Assembly (NCBI RefSeq): GCF_030817495.1
Contig: NZ_JAUSZK010000001.1
Span: 1,529,001-1,593,000, forward strand
Length of the DNA stretch: 64,000 nt
Direction of reading: 5' to 3'
DNA from: Streptomyces sp. V3I7
Lineage (GTDB): Bacteria > Actinomycetota > Actinomycetes > Streptomycetales > Streptomycetaceae
Positions 49,033 to 58,842 of the stretch are shown here, piece after piece (within the stretch, counting starts at the first letter, position 1; the number at the start of each line of letters is the position of its first letter). The translations under genes were made by a program, and so were the position numbers. The notes beneath the pieces are model-generated. The model made no database searches. It saw only the letters and a list, made by a program, of their open reading frames with translations, and was not told the DNA's origin.

Positions 49033-51186
49033 TCAGGCCAGCCCCGCCTCCCTCATCTGGCGCAGCTCCTTCTTCATCTCGGAGACCTCGTCGCGCAGCC
49101 GGGCGGCGATCTCGAACTGGAGGTCCGCCGCGGCGGCGCGCATGCGCTCCGTCATCTCCTCGATCTGCTCCGCGAGTTCGGCTGCGGGCCGGTCGGTCGG
49201 CACCGCGTCCTTCGCCTTGGCCCTGCCCTTGGCGGGCTTGGCGGCCTTCGTGCCCTTGGCCGCCTTCTCGGAGAGGGCCGGAACGGGGGCCTTGGCGCCC
49301 CGGCCGTCCTTCGTCTTGCGGTAGCCGGAACCGAGCAGCTGCTCGGTGTCGACCTCCTCGCGAGCGATCCGCGCGACGATGTCATTGATCTTCTTGCGGA
49401 GCGGCTGCGGGTCGATGCCGTTGGCCTTGTTGTAGGCGACCTGCTTCTCGCGTCGGCGGTTGGTCTCGTCGATGGCCTTCTCCATCGCCGGCGTGATCTT
49501 GTCGGCGTACATATGGACCTGACCGGAGACGTTGCGCGCCGCGCGGCCGATGGTCTGGATCAGCGACGTGCCGGAGCGCAGGAAGCCCTCCTTGTCGGCG
49601 TCGAGGATCGCCACCAGGGACACCTCGGGCAGGTCGAGGCCCTCGCGGAGGAGGTTGATGCCGACCAGGACATCGAACTCGCCGGCGCGCAGCTCGCGCA
49701 GCAGCTCGACGCGGCGCAGGGTGTCGACGTCGCTGTGCAGATAGCGCACCTGGATGCCGAGCTCCACGAAGTAGTCCGTGAGGTCCTCGGCCATCTTCTT
49801 GGTGAGCGTGGTGACCAGGACCCGCTCGTCCTTCTCGGTGCGCTGGCGGATCTCGTGCACCAGGTCGTCGATCTGCCCCTCGGTGGGCTTGACGACGACC
49901 TCCGGGTCGACGAGGCCGGTGGGGCGGATGATCTGCTCGACGACGCCATCGCCGCGCGAGAGCTCGTACTTGCCCGGGGTCGCCGACAGGTAGACGGTCT
50001 GGCCGGTCCGCTCCTGGAACTCCTCCCACTTCAGGGGGCGGTTGTCCAGGGCCGAGGGAAGGCGGAAGCCGTGGTCGACGAGGGTGCGCTTGCGGGAGGC
50101 GTCGCCCTCGTACATGGCGCCGATCTGCGGCACGGTGACATGCGACTCGTCGATGACGAGCAGGAAGTCGTCCGGGAAGTAGTCGAGCAGGGTGTTGGGC
50201 GCGGAGCCGGGCGAGCGGCCGTCGAAGTGCATCGAGTAGTTCTCGACGCCGGAACAGCTGCCGATCTGGCGCAGCATCTCGATGTCGTACGTCGTACGCA
50301 TCCGCAGACGCTGGGCCTCCAGGAGCTTGCCCTGCTTCTCCAGCTCGGTCAGGCGCTCGACCAGCTCCTTCTCGATGTCGTTGATGGCCCGCTCCAAGCG
50401 CTCGGGTCCGGCGACATAGTGGGAGGCCGGGAAGACATACAGCTGCTGATCGTCGCTGATGATCTCACCCGTGAGCGGGTGGAGGGTGGACAACGCCTCG
50501 ATCTCGTCGCCGAACATCTCGATGCGGACGGCGAGCTCCTCGTACACCGGGAAGATCTCGATGGTGTCGCCGCGGACGCGGAAGGTGCCGCGCGTGAACG
50601 CCATGTCGTTGCGCGTGTACTGGATGTCCACGAAACGGCGCAGCAGCTCGTCGCGGTCGATCTCGTCGCCCACCTTCAGGGGCACCATGCGGTCCACGTA
50701 CTCCTGCGGAGTACCGAGGCCGTAGATGCAGGAGACCGAGGCGACCACGACGACGTCGCGGCGGGTGAGCAGCGAGTTGGTTGCCGAGTGGCGCAAGCGC
50801 TCGACCTCCTCGTTGATCGAGGAGTCCTTCTCGATATAGGTGTCCGACTGCGGGACGTACGCCTCGGGCTGGTAGTAGTCGTAGTACGAGACGAAGTATT
50901 CGACCGCGTTGTTCGGGAGGAGCTCACGGAACTCGTTGGCCAGCTGGGCGGCGAGCGTCTTGTTCGGCGCCATCACGAGGGTGGGGCGCTGGAGCTTCTC
51001 GATCATCCACGCCGTGGTGGCGGACTTGCCGGTGCCGGTCGCGCCCAGCAGGACGACGTCCTTCTCACCGGCCTCGATGCGCCGGGCCAGCTCGGCGATG
51101 GCCGCCGGCTGGTCACCGCTGGGCTGGTACGGGCTGACGACCTCGAAGGGCGCCACCGTGCGTTCGATCTGGGAAACGGGCCGCAT
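49033..51186 (-). CDS. uvrB: UvrABC system protein B
   Basis: Damage-verifying helicase of excision repair, 717 residues from ATG 51186 (GGTGG upstream); GTG 51195 would add three residues. Walker [11 protein letters not shown] near residue 42, the damage-probing beta-hairpin [12 protein letters not shown] near 95, DEXH-type [11 protein letters not shown], motif VI IGRAARN, and the C-terminal UVR motif ([20 protein letters not shown]) that binds UvrC. An insert of charged, Ala/Lys-rich sequence (about 600-655) separates the helicase from the UVR motif. A MHYT gene lies directly upstream, in the same direction. Confidence 0.97.
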   Translation of the reverse strand: MRPVSQIERTVAPFEVVSPYQPSGDQPAAIAELARRIEAGEKDVVLLGATGTGKSATTAWMIEKLQRPTLVMAPNKTLAAQLANEFRELLPNNAVEYFVSYYDYYQPEAYVPQSDTYIEKDSSINEEVERLRHSATNSLLTRRDVVVVASVSCIYGLGTPQEYVDRMVPLKVGDEIDRDELLRRFVDIQYTRNDMAFTRGTFRVRGDTIEIFPVYEELAVRIEMFGDEIEALSTLHPLTGEIISDDQQLYVFPASHYVAGPERLERAINDIEKELVERLTELEKQGKLLEAQRLRMRTTYDIEMLRQIGSCSGVENYSMHFDGRSPGSAPNTLLDYFPDDFLLVIDESHVTVPQIGAMYEGDASRKRTLVDHGFRLPSALDNRPLKWEEFQERTGQTVYLSATPGKYELSRGDGVVEQIIRPTGLVDPEVVVKPTEGQIDDLVHEIRQRTEKDERVLVTTLTKKMAEDLTDYFVELGIQVRYLHSDVDTLRRVELLRELRAGEFDVLVGINLLREGLDLPEVSLVAILDADKEGFLRSGTSLIQTIGRAARNVSGQVHMYADKITPAMEKAIDETNRRREKQVAYNKANGIDPQPLRKKINDIVARIAREEVDTEQLLGSGYRKTKDGRGAKAPVPALSEKAAKGTKAAKPAKGRAKAKDAVPTDRPAAELAEQIEEMTERMRAAAADLQFEIAARLRDEVSEMKKELRQMREAGLA

Positions 51187-51226
51187 GGGATCCACCGTAC
51201 GACCCCGCACTGACAACGGGTCCGGA

Positions 51227-52120
51227 TCACCAGTTCTGCGGGGTGCGGGAGCTGCGGTACTCCCGCTGCCTGGCCAGCTGCCCGGCGCGGAGGTACATGC
51301 TCCGGCTCCGGTGCGGGGCGACGGCACCGGCCGGGACCCCGGGCTTGCGTTCGACACGGCTCCAGTCGGGCTTGCCCATGACCATCAGCGGGTCGAACAT
51401 CACGACGACGCCTGCGAGCAGGAGGAAGGCGAAGGGGCCGATCAGCATGGGCGCGAGCAACGCGGCGGGCGAGTCGCCGACGGTGGACGACGTGGCGGCG
51501 TGCAGAGCGTGAAGATCGCGCAGTTGGACACTGAGGGCGGCCATGCCGGTGTAGTGCATGCCACTGACGGCCAGCCCCATGACGAGGCTCGCCCCCACGC
51601 TCCCCAGGACCCCGCGGACATGCCCGGCGGCCCACAGGGCGGCGGTGGCGGCCACGACCCCTATCAGGACCGACACGGCGACGGTGAACGTGTTGTAGAC
51701 GAACTTGCCGTCGACGTGCACGCCCGCCATGCCGAGGTAATGCATGGACGCGATGCCCAGCCCGGTGATCGTTCCACCGGTGAAGAGCGCCGCCCCTTTG
51801 GCACCGCGATAACCGACGATGAAGATCCCGATGCTGACCATGACGATGGCGAGCCCGAGGCTCGCGTACATGATCGGCCTGTCGTAGTGGATCGGGGTCC
51901 CGGTGACGGTGAACCCCATCATGCCGACGAAATGCATGGTCCATATCCCGGAGCCGATCGCGGCCGAGCCCAGGGCGAGCCAGAGGGGGCGCCAGGCCTG
52001 CGTCACCAGCATCGATCTCGCGGTGCAGCGCAGGCCGAGGGCCCCGCCCAGGCAGGCCATCAGATAGGCCACCAGCGGGGTCACGACTCCATAGCTGAAT
52101 CCGTCGACCGTGCCTTGCAT
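51227..52120 (-). CDS. MHYT-domain integral membrane sensor
   Basis: Membrane protein of 297 residues with seven hydrophobic segments and three MHYT-type motifs in alternate segments: MHFVGM (near residue 60), MHYLGM (near 125) and MHYTGM (near 190). In MHYT proteins these Met/His pairs are proposed to bind copper at the outer membrane face and sense O2, CO or NO. No GGDEF, EAL or kinase output domain is attached; the C-terminal 60 residues are basic and cytoplasmic. ATG 52120 follows GAAGGGC; the extension up to 52309 is not protein-like. Ends 40 bases before uvrB. Confidence 0.88.
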   Translation of the reverse strand: MQGTVDGFSYGVVTPLVAYLMACLGGALGLRCTARSMLVTQAWRPLWLALGSAAIGSGIWTMHFVGMMGFTVTGTPIHYDRPIMYASLGLAIVMVSIGIFIVGYRGAKGAALFTGGTITGLGIASMHYLGMAGVHVDGKFVYNTFTVAVSVLIGVVAATAALWAAGHVRGVLGSVGASLVMGLAVSGMHYTGMAALSVQLRDLHALHAATSSTVGDSPAALLAPMLIGPFAFLLLAGVVVMFDPLMVMGKPDWSRVERKPGVPAGAVAPHRSRSMYLRAGQLARQREYRSSRTPQNW

Positions 52121-52407
52121 GCGCGGCTGCCCTTCACCCTCTTGCGTCCCCGAATTACTGACACGCGGCCCCGCCCCGGAACCGCTCGGGCGGTCAGGGT
52201 TGACGCTGAGAGTATGACCCGCACCGGAATGGTCGAACGATTTTCCGGCAAAGAAACACGCACCTGCCCCAGTTGTGAGGCACCGGTGAGCGGTCTTGGG
52301 CAACTCCATGCCATCTGTGCCCCTCCTGCACCCTGTCTCGTTGCCCCTCTGCTGTCACTGTGGTTCTGTCCATATTCGTCAGCATTCGCTCGATGCGAGG
52401 AGCACGT

Positions 52408-53280
52408 ATGTACGCGCGCGCAATTGCCGCCACGACCACCGCGCTTCTGGGGACGGCCACCCTGCTGACCCCAACCTCCGACGCGCGGGTCGGCGACGTC
52501 CGCGCGCGTCCCGCCGTCGTCGCCCACCGGGGCGCGTCCGCTTACGCCCCGGAGAACACCCTGCCCGCCGTCGACACGGCCGCCCGCCTGGGCTTCTCCT
52601 GGGTCGAGAACGACGTGCAGCGCACCAAGGACGGGGAGCTCGTCGTCATCCACGACGACAACCTCAAGCGCACCACGAACGCCGAGGAGGTCTTTCCCGG
52701 CCGGGCGCCCTGGAAGGTGAAGGACTTCACCGCCGCCGAGATCGCGCGTCTGGACGCGGGGAGCTGGTTCGGTCCCGCGTACGCGGGCACACGCGTGCCG
52801 ACCCTGAAGCAGTACCTGCGCCGGCTCGACCTCAACCACGAGAAGTTGCTCCTCGAACTCAAGAACCCGGAGCTGTATCCGGGCATCGAGCAGCAGACCC
52901 TCAAGCTCCTGGGCAACGAGGGCTGGCTGGGCGGGCGATACTCCGGACGGCTGATCGTGCAGAGCTTCGACGCGGGCAGTCTGCGCACCGTGCACGATCT
53001 GAAGCCGGCCCTCACGACCGGCTTCCTCGGCACACCGGCCAAGGCCGAGCTGCCCGGCTACGCCCGCTTCGCCGACCTGGTCAACCCGTCGCACAGAAAG
53101 CTCACCAAGGGCTACGTCACCGCCGCGCACGCGCTCACGGGGCCGCACGGCAGACACCTGAGGGTGTTCACCTGGACCGTGAACGACGCGGACACCGCGC
53201 GGAGCGTGGCCCGGTACGACGTCGACGGCATCATCTCGAACAAGCCCGACCTGGTGCGGGCGGCACTGAACGGGCGCTGA
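52408..53280 (+). CDS. Secreted glycerophosphodiester phosphodiesterase
   Basis: Exported GDPD-family enzyme, 290 residues, that hydrolyses glycerophosphodiesters to glycerol 3-phosphate and an alcohol. A short Sec signal (MYARAIAATTTALLG, cleavage probably after TSDA) is followed by the catalytic AHRGASAYAPENT (His, Glu, Asn), DVQRTKDGELVVIHDD (metal Asp and second His), LLLELK and the C-terminal FTWTVNDADT. ATG 52408 is chosen because GAGGAGC precedes it. The enzyme may supply phosphate or recycle teichoic acid; no PHO box was identified. Confidence 0.93.
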   Translation: MYARAIAATTTALLGTATLLTPTSDARVGDVRARPAVVAHRGASAYAPENTLPAVDTAARLGFSWVENDVQRTKDGELVVIHDDNLKRTTNAEEVFPGRAPWKVKDFTAAEIARLDAGSWFGPAYAGTRVPTLKQYLRRLDLNHEKLLLELKNPELYPGIEQQTLKLLGNEGWLGGRYSGRLIVQSFDAGSLRTVHDLKPALTTGFLGTPAKAELPGYARFADLVNPSHRKLTKGYVTAAHALTGPHGRHLRVFTWTVNDADTARSVARYDVDGIISNKPDLVRAALNGR

Positions 53281-53384
53281 CCCCCGCGCGGGCAGCCGAT
53301 CGCCGGGTCCGTTCCGGGCCGTTGGCGCTGTCCCCGGGCCGGGGTTCGCGGGGCGCTGTCAGTGGCGGGTCGTACCGTGGGCGC

Positions 53385-53939
53385 ATGGACAGCCATGGAG
53401 AGTACGAGCAGCAGGTCGTGTGGGCCGTCATGGACACCGGCATCGGTCCGCTGCTGCTGGCGGCAACCCGGGACGGCCTGGTCAGCGTCGCGTTCCACGC
53501 CGACGACGCGGTACGCGACGAGGCGCTCGCGCAGTTGGCGGCCCGGCTGGGCGCCGAGCCCGTCGAGGCGCCCGGCTCTCCGCTGCTGGCCGAGGCGATA
53601 CGGCAGGTCGAGGAGTACTTCGCGGGCCGGCGGAAGGACTTCTCGGTGCCGCTGGACTGGACGCTGATCTCCGGCTTCAACCGGCAGGTGCTGCGCGAGC
53701 TGGCGACCGGCGTCCCTTACGGCGCGGTCGTCGGGTACGGGGAACTGGCGAAGCGGGTCGGCCAGCCCGGCGCGGCGCAGGCGGTGGGTGCCGCGATGGG
53801 CGCCAACCCGCTGCCGGTCGTCGTGCCCTGTCACCGGGTCGTGGAGAGCGACGGCGGGATCGGCGGCTTCGCCGGCGGTCTGGAGACCAAGCGGAGGCTG
53901 CTCGCACTGGAGGGCGTGCTGCCCGAGCCCCTGTTCTGA
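53385..53939 (+). CDS. ogt: Methylated-DNA--protein-cysteine methyltransferase
   Basis: Suicide repair enzyme removing alkyl groups from O6 of guanine; 184 residues. The acceptor Cys149 lies in VVVPCHRVV; GVPYGAVVGYGELAKRVGQP is the helix-turn-helix that binds the minor groove, and NPLPV precedes the active site. GGIGGFAGGLETKRRLLALEG at the C-terminus is typical. It lacks an Ada regulatory domain. TACCGT lies 6 bases before ATG 53385, so the transcript may be leaderless. Confidence 0.93.
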   Translation: MDSHGEYEQQVVWAVMDTGIGPLLLAATRDGLVSVAFHADDAVRDEALAQLAARLGAEPVEAPGSPLLAEAIRQVEEYFAGRRKDFSVPLDWTLISGFNRQVLRELATGVPYGAVVGYGELAKRVGQPGAAQAVGAAMGANPLPVVVPCHRVVESDGGIGGFAGGLETKRRLLALEGVLPEPLF

Positions 53940-54102
53940 CCTGGCCCGACCGCTACGCGTCGTGCCGGGCCGCGAAGGCGCAGCCCCGGGCGCCGTACGA
54001 GACCATGATCGAGGTCGGACACGGGCACGTCGAGCGCAGGCGTTTATCCGGGCCGTCGTCACGCCAGAGATGAGGGAGGACCGACTGACGGGAGGCGGAC
54101 AC

Positions 54103-55011
54103 GTGGGGCTGGTGGTGTCGGAGGAGGTCCGGGAGGCGATCGACGCAGGCCGTCCCGTGGTGGCCCTGGAGTCCACGATCATCGCGCACGGGCTGCCACG
54201 CCCGCGCAATCTGCGGGTGGCGCGCGAGCTGGAGGACGCGGTACAGCAGGAGGGTGCCGTACCCGCGACGATCGCGGTGCTGGACGGACGCCCCCACGTC
54301 GGCCTGGACAAGGAGCAGTTGGAGCGGGTCGCGAACGAGGAGGGGATCCGCAAGCTCGGCCAGCGGGATCTGCCGCTCGCCATGGCCGCGGGGGCGAGCG
54401 GGGCGACCACGGTGTCGGGGACGGCACTGCTGGCGGCTCTGGCGGGTATCCGGGTGTTCGCGACGGGCGGCCTCGGCGGCGTGCACCGGCAGTGGACGGT
54501 GACGCAGGACGAGTCCGCTGACCTGGGGCTGCTGGCGCGTACGCGGATCACGGTGGTGTGCGCGGGCGTGAAGTCGATCCTGGACGTCCCGGCGACGCTG
54601 CAACGTCTGGAGACGCTGGGTGTGGCCGTCGCCGGATACCGCACGGACCGCTTCCCCGGCTTCTACCTGTCCGACTCCGGGCACCCCGTGGACTGGACCC
54701 TGGAGAGCCCGGAGCAGGTGGCGGCGGTCATGCGGGCGCAGGACACGCTCCGCAGGCCGGAGTCGGCGCTGATCGTCGCCAACCCTGTCCCCGAAGCTCA
54801 GCAGCTCGACCCCGCGCTCCACGCGCGCGTGCTGACCGAGGCGCTGCACGCGTGCGAGGAGCAGGGTGTCACCGGTCAGGCGGTCACCCCGTTCCTCCTC
54901 GACTACCTGGTCCGGCACACGGACGGGGCTTCCCTGGAAGCCAACCTGGCGGCGGTGCGCGGCAATGTGCGGCTGGCCGCGCGGATCGCGGCGGCGTGGG
55001 CTCGAGGGTGA
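54103..55011 (+). CDS. psuG: Pseudouridine-5'-phosphate glycosidase
   Basis: Cleaves the C-glycosidic bond of pseudouridine 5'-phosphate to uracil and ribose 5-phosphate. At 302 residues it matches the PsuG/IndA family: ALESTIIAHGLPRP near residue 22, ATIAVLDGRPHVGL near 55, VFATGGLGGVHRQW near 125, and YRTDRFPGFYLSDSG near 190. GTG 54103 is chosen because GGAGG lies seven bases upstream and it matches the family start. The stop overlaps the GTG of the kinase gene, so the two make a pseudouridine salvage pair: phosphorylation, then cleavage. Confidence 0.93.
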   Translation: MGLVVSEEVREAIDAGRPVVALESTIIAHGLPRPRNLRVARELEDAVQQEGAVPATIAVLDGRPHVGLDKEQLERVANEEGIRKLGQRDLPLAMAAGASGATTVSGTALLAALAGIRVFATGGLGGVHRQWTVTQDESADLGLLARTRITVVCAGVKSILDVPATLQRLETLGVAVAGYRTDRFPGFYLSDSGHPVDWTLESPEQVAAVMRAQDTLRRPESALIVANPVPEAQQLDPALHARVLTEALHACEEQGVTGQAVTPFLLDYLVRHTDGASLEANLAAVRGNVRLAARIAAAWARG

Positions 55012-55955
55012 GGGCGGAAGGAGGTGCGAGCCGCGGCGGTCTCCTGGTCGTGGGGGATGTCATCACCGACGTCGTGGCCCGGCACCGGGGCCCGCTCTCG
55101 GCCGGAACCGACACGGCGGCCTCGATCCTGGCGCTGCCCGGGGGCGCGGGCGCCAACGTGGCCTGCTGGGCGGCCCACTCGGGCTGTGCGGACGTACGCC
55201 TGTTGGGGCGATTGGGCGCGGACGCGGCGGCGTGGCACGAGCGGGAGCTGATCGCGGCCGGGGTGCGGCCGCAGCTCGTGGTCGACCCCACGGCCACGAC
55301 GGGGACGGTGATCTGTCTGGTCGACACGGCGGCCGCCGCCGAGCGCACCTTCCTCACGGACAGCGGCGCTTCACTGCGGCTCGATCCCGCCGACTGGTCG
55401 GATGCGCTGCTCGACGGGGTCGCCCGGCTCCACCTGTCCGGCTATCTGCTGTTCTCGAAACCGAGCCGGGCCGTTGCCGCGGCAGCGCTCGGGGCGGCCC
55501 GCGCGCGTGGTGTGCCGGTGAGTCTGGATCCGGCCTCGGCGGGCTTCCTGCGCGAGCTGGGCGTGGACCGCTTTTTGGCGCTCGTCGACGGTCTGGACGT
55601 ACTGCTGCCCAGTCTCGACGAGGCGTGCCTGCTGACCGGGCTGCCCGATCCGGTGGACGCGGCGGCCAAGCTGAGCCGTCACGTCCCGCTGGTGGTGGCC
55701 AAGTTGGGCGCCGACGGCGCTCTGGTCGCACGGTCGGGCGCCGTGATCGCCCGCGTTCCCGCCGCACCGGCCGCGCCCCGTGACACCACGGGTGCCGGTG
55801 ACGCCTTCACCGGCGCGTTCCTCGCCGCGCTGATGGCGGGCGCGAGTGCCGAGGAGGCGGCGTCATCGGGTTGCCGGGCGGGAGCGCTGGCGGTGGGGAG
55901 GACGGGCGGGCGCCCACCCGCCCGCAGGCCCGCCTCTCCGCCGCCCCTGCCATGA
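55008..55955 (+). CDS. PfkB-family kinase, probable pseudouridine kinase partner
   Basis: Ribokinase-fold kinase of 315 residues. VVGDVITDVVARHRG at the N-terminus, GGAGANVACWAAHSG near 45 (first PfkB motif) and DTTGAGDAFTGAFLAAL near 265 (second motif, catalytic Asp). Its GTG overlaps the psuG stop (GTGA), which supports phosphorylation of pseudouridine for PsuG, although sequence alone does not separate it from other nucleoside or sugar kinases. The C-terminus ends in a Pro/Arg-rich stretch. It faces the methyltransferase gene. Confidence 0.87.
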   Translation: MRAEGGASRGGLLVVGDVITDVVARHRGPLSAGTDTAASILALPGGAGANVACWAAHSGCADVRLLGRLGADAAAWHERELIAAGVRPQLVVDPTATTGTVICLVDTAAAAERTFLTDSGASLRLDPADWSDALLDGVARLHLSGYLLFSKPSRAVAAAALGAARARGVPVSLDPASAGFLRELGVDRFLALVDGLDVLLPSLDEACLLTGLPDPVDAAAKLSRHVPLVVAKLGADGALVARSGAVIARVPAAPAAPRDTTGAGDAFTGAFLAALMAGASAEEAASSGCRAGALAVGRTGGRPPARRPASPPPLP

Positions 55956-55994
55956 GCCGGGGGACGGCAAGCTACGGCGCGAAGCCGGCCCGGA

Positions 55995-56789
55995 CTAGGC
56001 CTTGCGACCCCACGCCGAGATCATCGGCGCCGTGGCCAGGTCCATGCTGCCGGAAGCGACGTTGGCCAGGTGCTCCTCGATGTCCTGGTCGGTGGCCAGG
56101 CCCGCGGTGACGAGCTGATCGCGGATCTGCCGCACGGTGGCGGTCTCCAGGGCGGCGCAGGCCGGCGAGGTCACCGGGAAGTACGCGTCGGCCTCCACGC
56201 GGCGCAGTCCGGCCTCGCGCAGCAGGCGCGGCAGCCTGCGGCCGTAGGACAGGTCGGCTCCGCGGTCGGCGAGCAGCTCGCGGAAGCCGTTCCGCAGCCG
56301 GTTCGCGAGCTGCTGCTGGGGACCGCTCTCATCGGGGCAGATCAGGGGCTGAAGAGCAGGGTCGGCGTCCTCGATCAGCAGCCGTCCGCCCGGCCGCAGG
56401 GCCTTGATCATCGACGCCAACGCCCTTTCCCTGTCCGGTACATGGACAAGGACGAGCCGGGCGTGCACCAGGTCGAAGCCCTCCGCGGGCGGTTCGTCGG
56501 TGCCCACGTCGTGGACGCGCACCTGGACCGGCGGGCGGGCGGCCGCGGCGAGAATCGAGGTGTCGATGTCGGTCGCGACCACCTTTCCGGTGGGCCCGAC
56601 CTTCTTGGCCAGCCAGGACACGACCGAGGTGCCGCCGGCGCCGACCTCCCAGCAGCGCCAGCCGGGGCCGACGCCGAGCTGTTCGAGGTGCCGGAACGTG
56701 GTCGGGTCGAAGAGGGTGGCGAAGGCATCGAAGCGTTGCCGCGCCTCGGCCTGCCGGTTGTCGAGGAGATAGCCGTCGGTTCGCGTCAT
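55995..56789 (-). CDS. SAM-dependent class I methyltransferase
   Basis: Soluble protein of 264 residues. After an N-terminal helical cap (DNRQAEARQRFDAFATLFD), motif I is CWEVGAGGTSVVSWLA (residues near 50), VVATDIDTSIL contains the acidic ribose-binding residue, FDLVHARLVLVHVPD is motif post-I/II, and IKALRPGGRLLIEDAD is motif III. The acceptor is unknown; the family is UbiE/Trm-like. ATG 56789 is taken; an in-frame ATG at 56816 is an alternative, and neither has a strong ribosome site. Divergent from corA. Confidence 0.85.
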   Translation of the reverse strand: MTRTDGYLLDNRQAEARQRFDAFATLFDPTTFRHLEQLGVGPGWRCWEVGAGGTSVVSWLAKKVGPTGKVVATDIDTSILAAAARPPVQVRVHDVGTDEPPAEGFDLVHARLVLVHVPDRERALASMIKALRPGGRLLIEDADPALQPLICPDESGPQQQLANRLRNGFRELLADRGADLSYGRRLPRLLREAGLRRVEADAYFPVTSPACAALETATVRQIRDQLVTAGLATDQDIEEHLANVASGSMDLATAPMISAWGRKA

Positions 56790-56921
56790 GCCGCGATCAT
56801 CCCAGTTGCCTCGCATGTCCGGGACGGCCGACGCTCCGAGGCGCCGGGCCTGACCGTCCGCGGCTGTGAAAGGGTGGACCACCAGCGGAAACGAGTCGCG
56901 ATCAAAGCCGGGGAACGGGCC

Positions 56922-56953
56922 TGTTCCACAGCCGGCGCTGAGCCTTGTCCACA
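56922..56953 (+). other. Pair of DnaA-box-like 9-mers upstream of corA
   Basis: TGTTCCACA (56922-56930) and the consensus TTGTCCACA (56945-56953) in the same direction, both continuing AGCCGG, with a CCCACAGG remnant about 30 bases on. They sit in the 285-base divergent region between the methyltransferase and corA genes. Confidence 0.4.
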
Positions 56954-57074
56954 GCCGGGAACAAAGCGGAATTCCCTGTTCCCACAGGCTTTCCCACGAT
57001 GTACTCGGGACTGGCAGACTTTTCCGCCAAGGCGCGACCACACGGCGCGAGGAGATCCACGCAAGGAGATCCAG

Positions 57075-58202
57075 ATGTCCATGGCAGGAAACCTGCGGAA
57101 GGTCCGAGGGCTGGGCCGGGTCGGCGGTCTGCGCAGGGTGGCGCGGCTGGCCAGGCGGCAGCCGCGGGTCGACCTGAGTCATCCCGCGCGGTCACCGCTG
57201 GGATCCTCCGTGGTCAACTGCGTGACCTACCGGGGCGGTGCCCGGGTCGCCGGGAGCGATGATCTGGTGGACGCCGTGCGGCGGGTGCGCGAGAGCGGCG
57301 ACGGGTTCGTGTGGCTGGGACTGCACGAACCGACGGACCGTGAGTTCGCTGGCATCGCCGAGCTGTTCGACCTGCATCCGCTCGCGGTCGAAGACGCGGT
57401 CGAGGCGCATCAGCGCCCCAAGATGGAGCGGTACGGCGACACGCTGTTCGCGGTGTTCAAGACGGTCTGCTACGTCGAACACGAGCAGCTGACAGCGACC
57501 AGCGAGGTGGTGGACACCGGAGAGATCATGGTGTTCGTCGGCCATGACTTCGTGATCACCGTTCGGCACGGGCGGCACGGCTCACTGGGGCCGCTGCGCG
57601 AGGAGTTGGAGTCGGACCCGAAACAGCTGACCAAGGGACCAGCGGCCGTGCTGCACGCGATAGCGGACCATGTGGTCGACGACTATCTGAACGTCACGGA
57701 CTCGGTCCAGGCCGACATCGACCAGGTCGAGACGGACGTGTTCGCGGAGAACGGCGCACGGGTCGATCCCGGGCGTATCTACCAGCTGAAGCGTGAACTC
57801 CTGGAGCTGAAGCGGGCGGTGGCGCCCCTGGCCCGCCCTGTCGAGGATCTCGCCACACGGCCGATACGGGTGATCGACCCGGAGATACAGGCCTACTTCA
57901 GGGACGTCCTCGACCACCTGTTGCGGGCCAAGGACCAGATCGCCTCCTTCGACGAGCTGCTCAACTCGATCCTGCAGGCCCACCTCGCGCAGGTGACGGT
58001 CGCGCAGAACGAGGACATGCGGAAGATCACGGCCTGGGCCGCGGTGATCGCCGTGCCGACCATGGTGTGCGGGGTCTACGGCATGAACTTCGATCACATG
58101 CCCGAACTGCACTGGCGGTACGGCTACGCGCTGGTCATAGGCCTCATATCCGTGGCGTGTCTGGTGCTGCACCGAGGTTTCCGGCGCAACGGCTGGCTGT
58201 GA
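57075..58202 (+). CDS. corA: CorA family magnesium/cobalt transport protein
   Basis: Divalent-cation channel, 375 residues, acting as a pentamer. A large cytoplasmic domain (VWLGLHEPTDREFAGIAELFDLHPLAVEDA and DYLNVTDSVQADIDQVETDVF) leads to a long stalk helix, TM1 (ITAWAAVIAVPTMVCGVYG), the ion-selecting GMN at 336-338, and TM2 (ALVIGLISVACLVLHRGF). ATG 57075 follows AAGGAGAT; an Arg-rich N-terminal stretch of about 30 residues precedes the domain. With terC and chaA it makes a third cation transporter in this part of the window. Confidence 0.95.
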   Translation: MSMAGNLRKVRGLGRVGGLRRVARLARRQPRVDLSHPARSPLGSSVVNCVTYRGGARVAGSDDLVDAVRRVRESGDGFVWLGLHEPTDREFAGIAELFDLHPLAVEDAVEAHQRPKMERYGDTLFAVFKTVCYVEHEQLTATSEVVDTGEIMVFVGHDFVITVRHGRHGSLGPLREELESDPKQLTKGPAAVLHAIADHVVDDYLNVTDSVQADIDQVETDVFAENGARVDPGRIYQLKRELLELKRAVAPLARPVEDLATRPIRVIDPEIQAYFRDVLDHLLRAKDQIASFDELLNSILQAHLAQVTVAQNEDMRKITAWAAVIAVPTMVCGVYGMNFDHMPELHWRYGYALVIGLISVACLVLHRGFRRNGWL

Positions 58203-58238
58203 CCCACGCGGAGATGGGCGGAGTGGTGAACGCCGGCG

Positions 58239-58673
58239 TCAGTGGCCGGACGGCATGGTCCTGGCGTAGACGCTCTCGGTGAAGGCGGCGATCTCATCCT
58301 CGCCCAGGTGCTCGACAAGGTCGGATTCGCTGATCATGCCGACCAGGCGCTTGTTCTCGATGACGGGGAGCCGGCGGATCTGGTGCTCCCGCATCTCGTG
58401 CAGGACGTCGCCGATGTCGGCACTCGACTCGATCCACCGGGGCGTGCCCTTCGCCATCTCGCCGGCGGTGACCTTGGACGGGTCGTGCCCCATCGCCACG
58501 CAGCCGACGACTATGTCGCGGTCGGTGAGAATGCCGCAGAGCCGCTCGTTCTCGTCGCTGATGGGCAGCGCCCCCACGCCCAGTTCGCGCATCAGCTGGG
58601 CAGCACGGTCGAGGGTCTCGTGGGCGGGGATCCACTGAGCGCCGCGGTGCATGATCTCTCCAGCGGTGGTCAT
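58239..58673 (-). CDS. CBS-domain pair protein
   Basis: A 144-residue protein made of two CBS motifs (a Bateman module) and little else: IPAHETLDRAAQLMRELGVGALPI with GILTDRDI in the first, and IESSADIGDVLHEMREHQIRRLPV with GMISESDLV in the second. Such modules bind adenosine nucleotides and signal energy state. ATG 58673 is chosen because GGGAGGT precedes it. It is convergent with corA, with 36 bases between the stops, and may act on an unlinked partner. Confidence 0.9.
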   Translation of the reverse strand: MTTAGEIMHRGAQWIPAHETLDRAAQLMRELGVGALPISDENERLCGILTDRDIVVGCVAMGHDPSKVTAGEMAKGTPRWIESSADIGDVLHEMREHQIRRLPVIENKRLVGMISESDLVEHLGEDEIAAFTESVYARTMPSGH

Positions 58674-58842
58674 GGTGTACCTCCCGGTACCGGACGGGCC
58701 GGTGCGGCGCGGGACGCACCGCTGGGTCCCGGCGCCCTCAATTCTCCCGCGCACGGGCCGGTACCCGCACCCTCAGGGCCAACGGCTACGTGAGCGGGAG
58801 GCCGGTTTCCGCGAGTCGATGGGGATCGGCGGGTGTGCCGGA

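Noticed and set aside
48976..51213. Plus-strand open frame opposite uvrB
   Set aside because: Antisense shadow of uvrB with Leu/Val/Gly/Arg-rich product.
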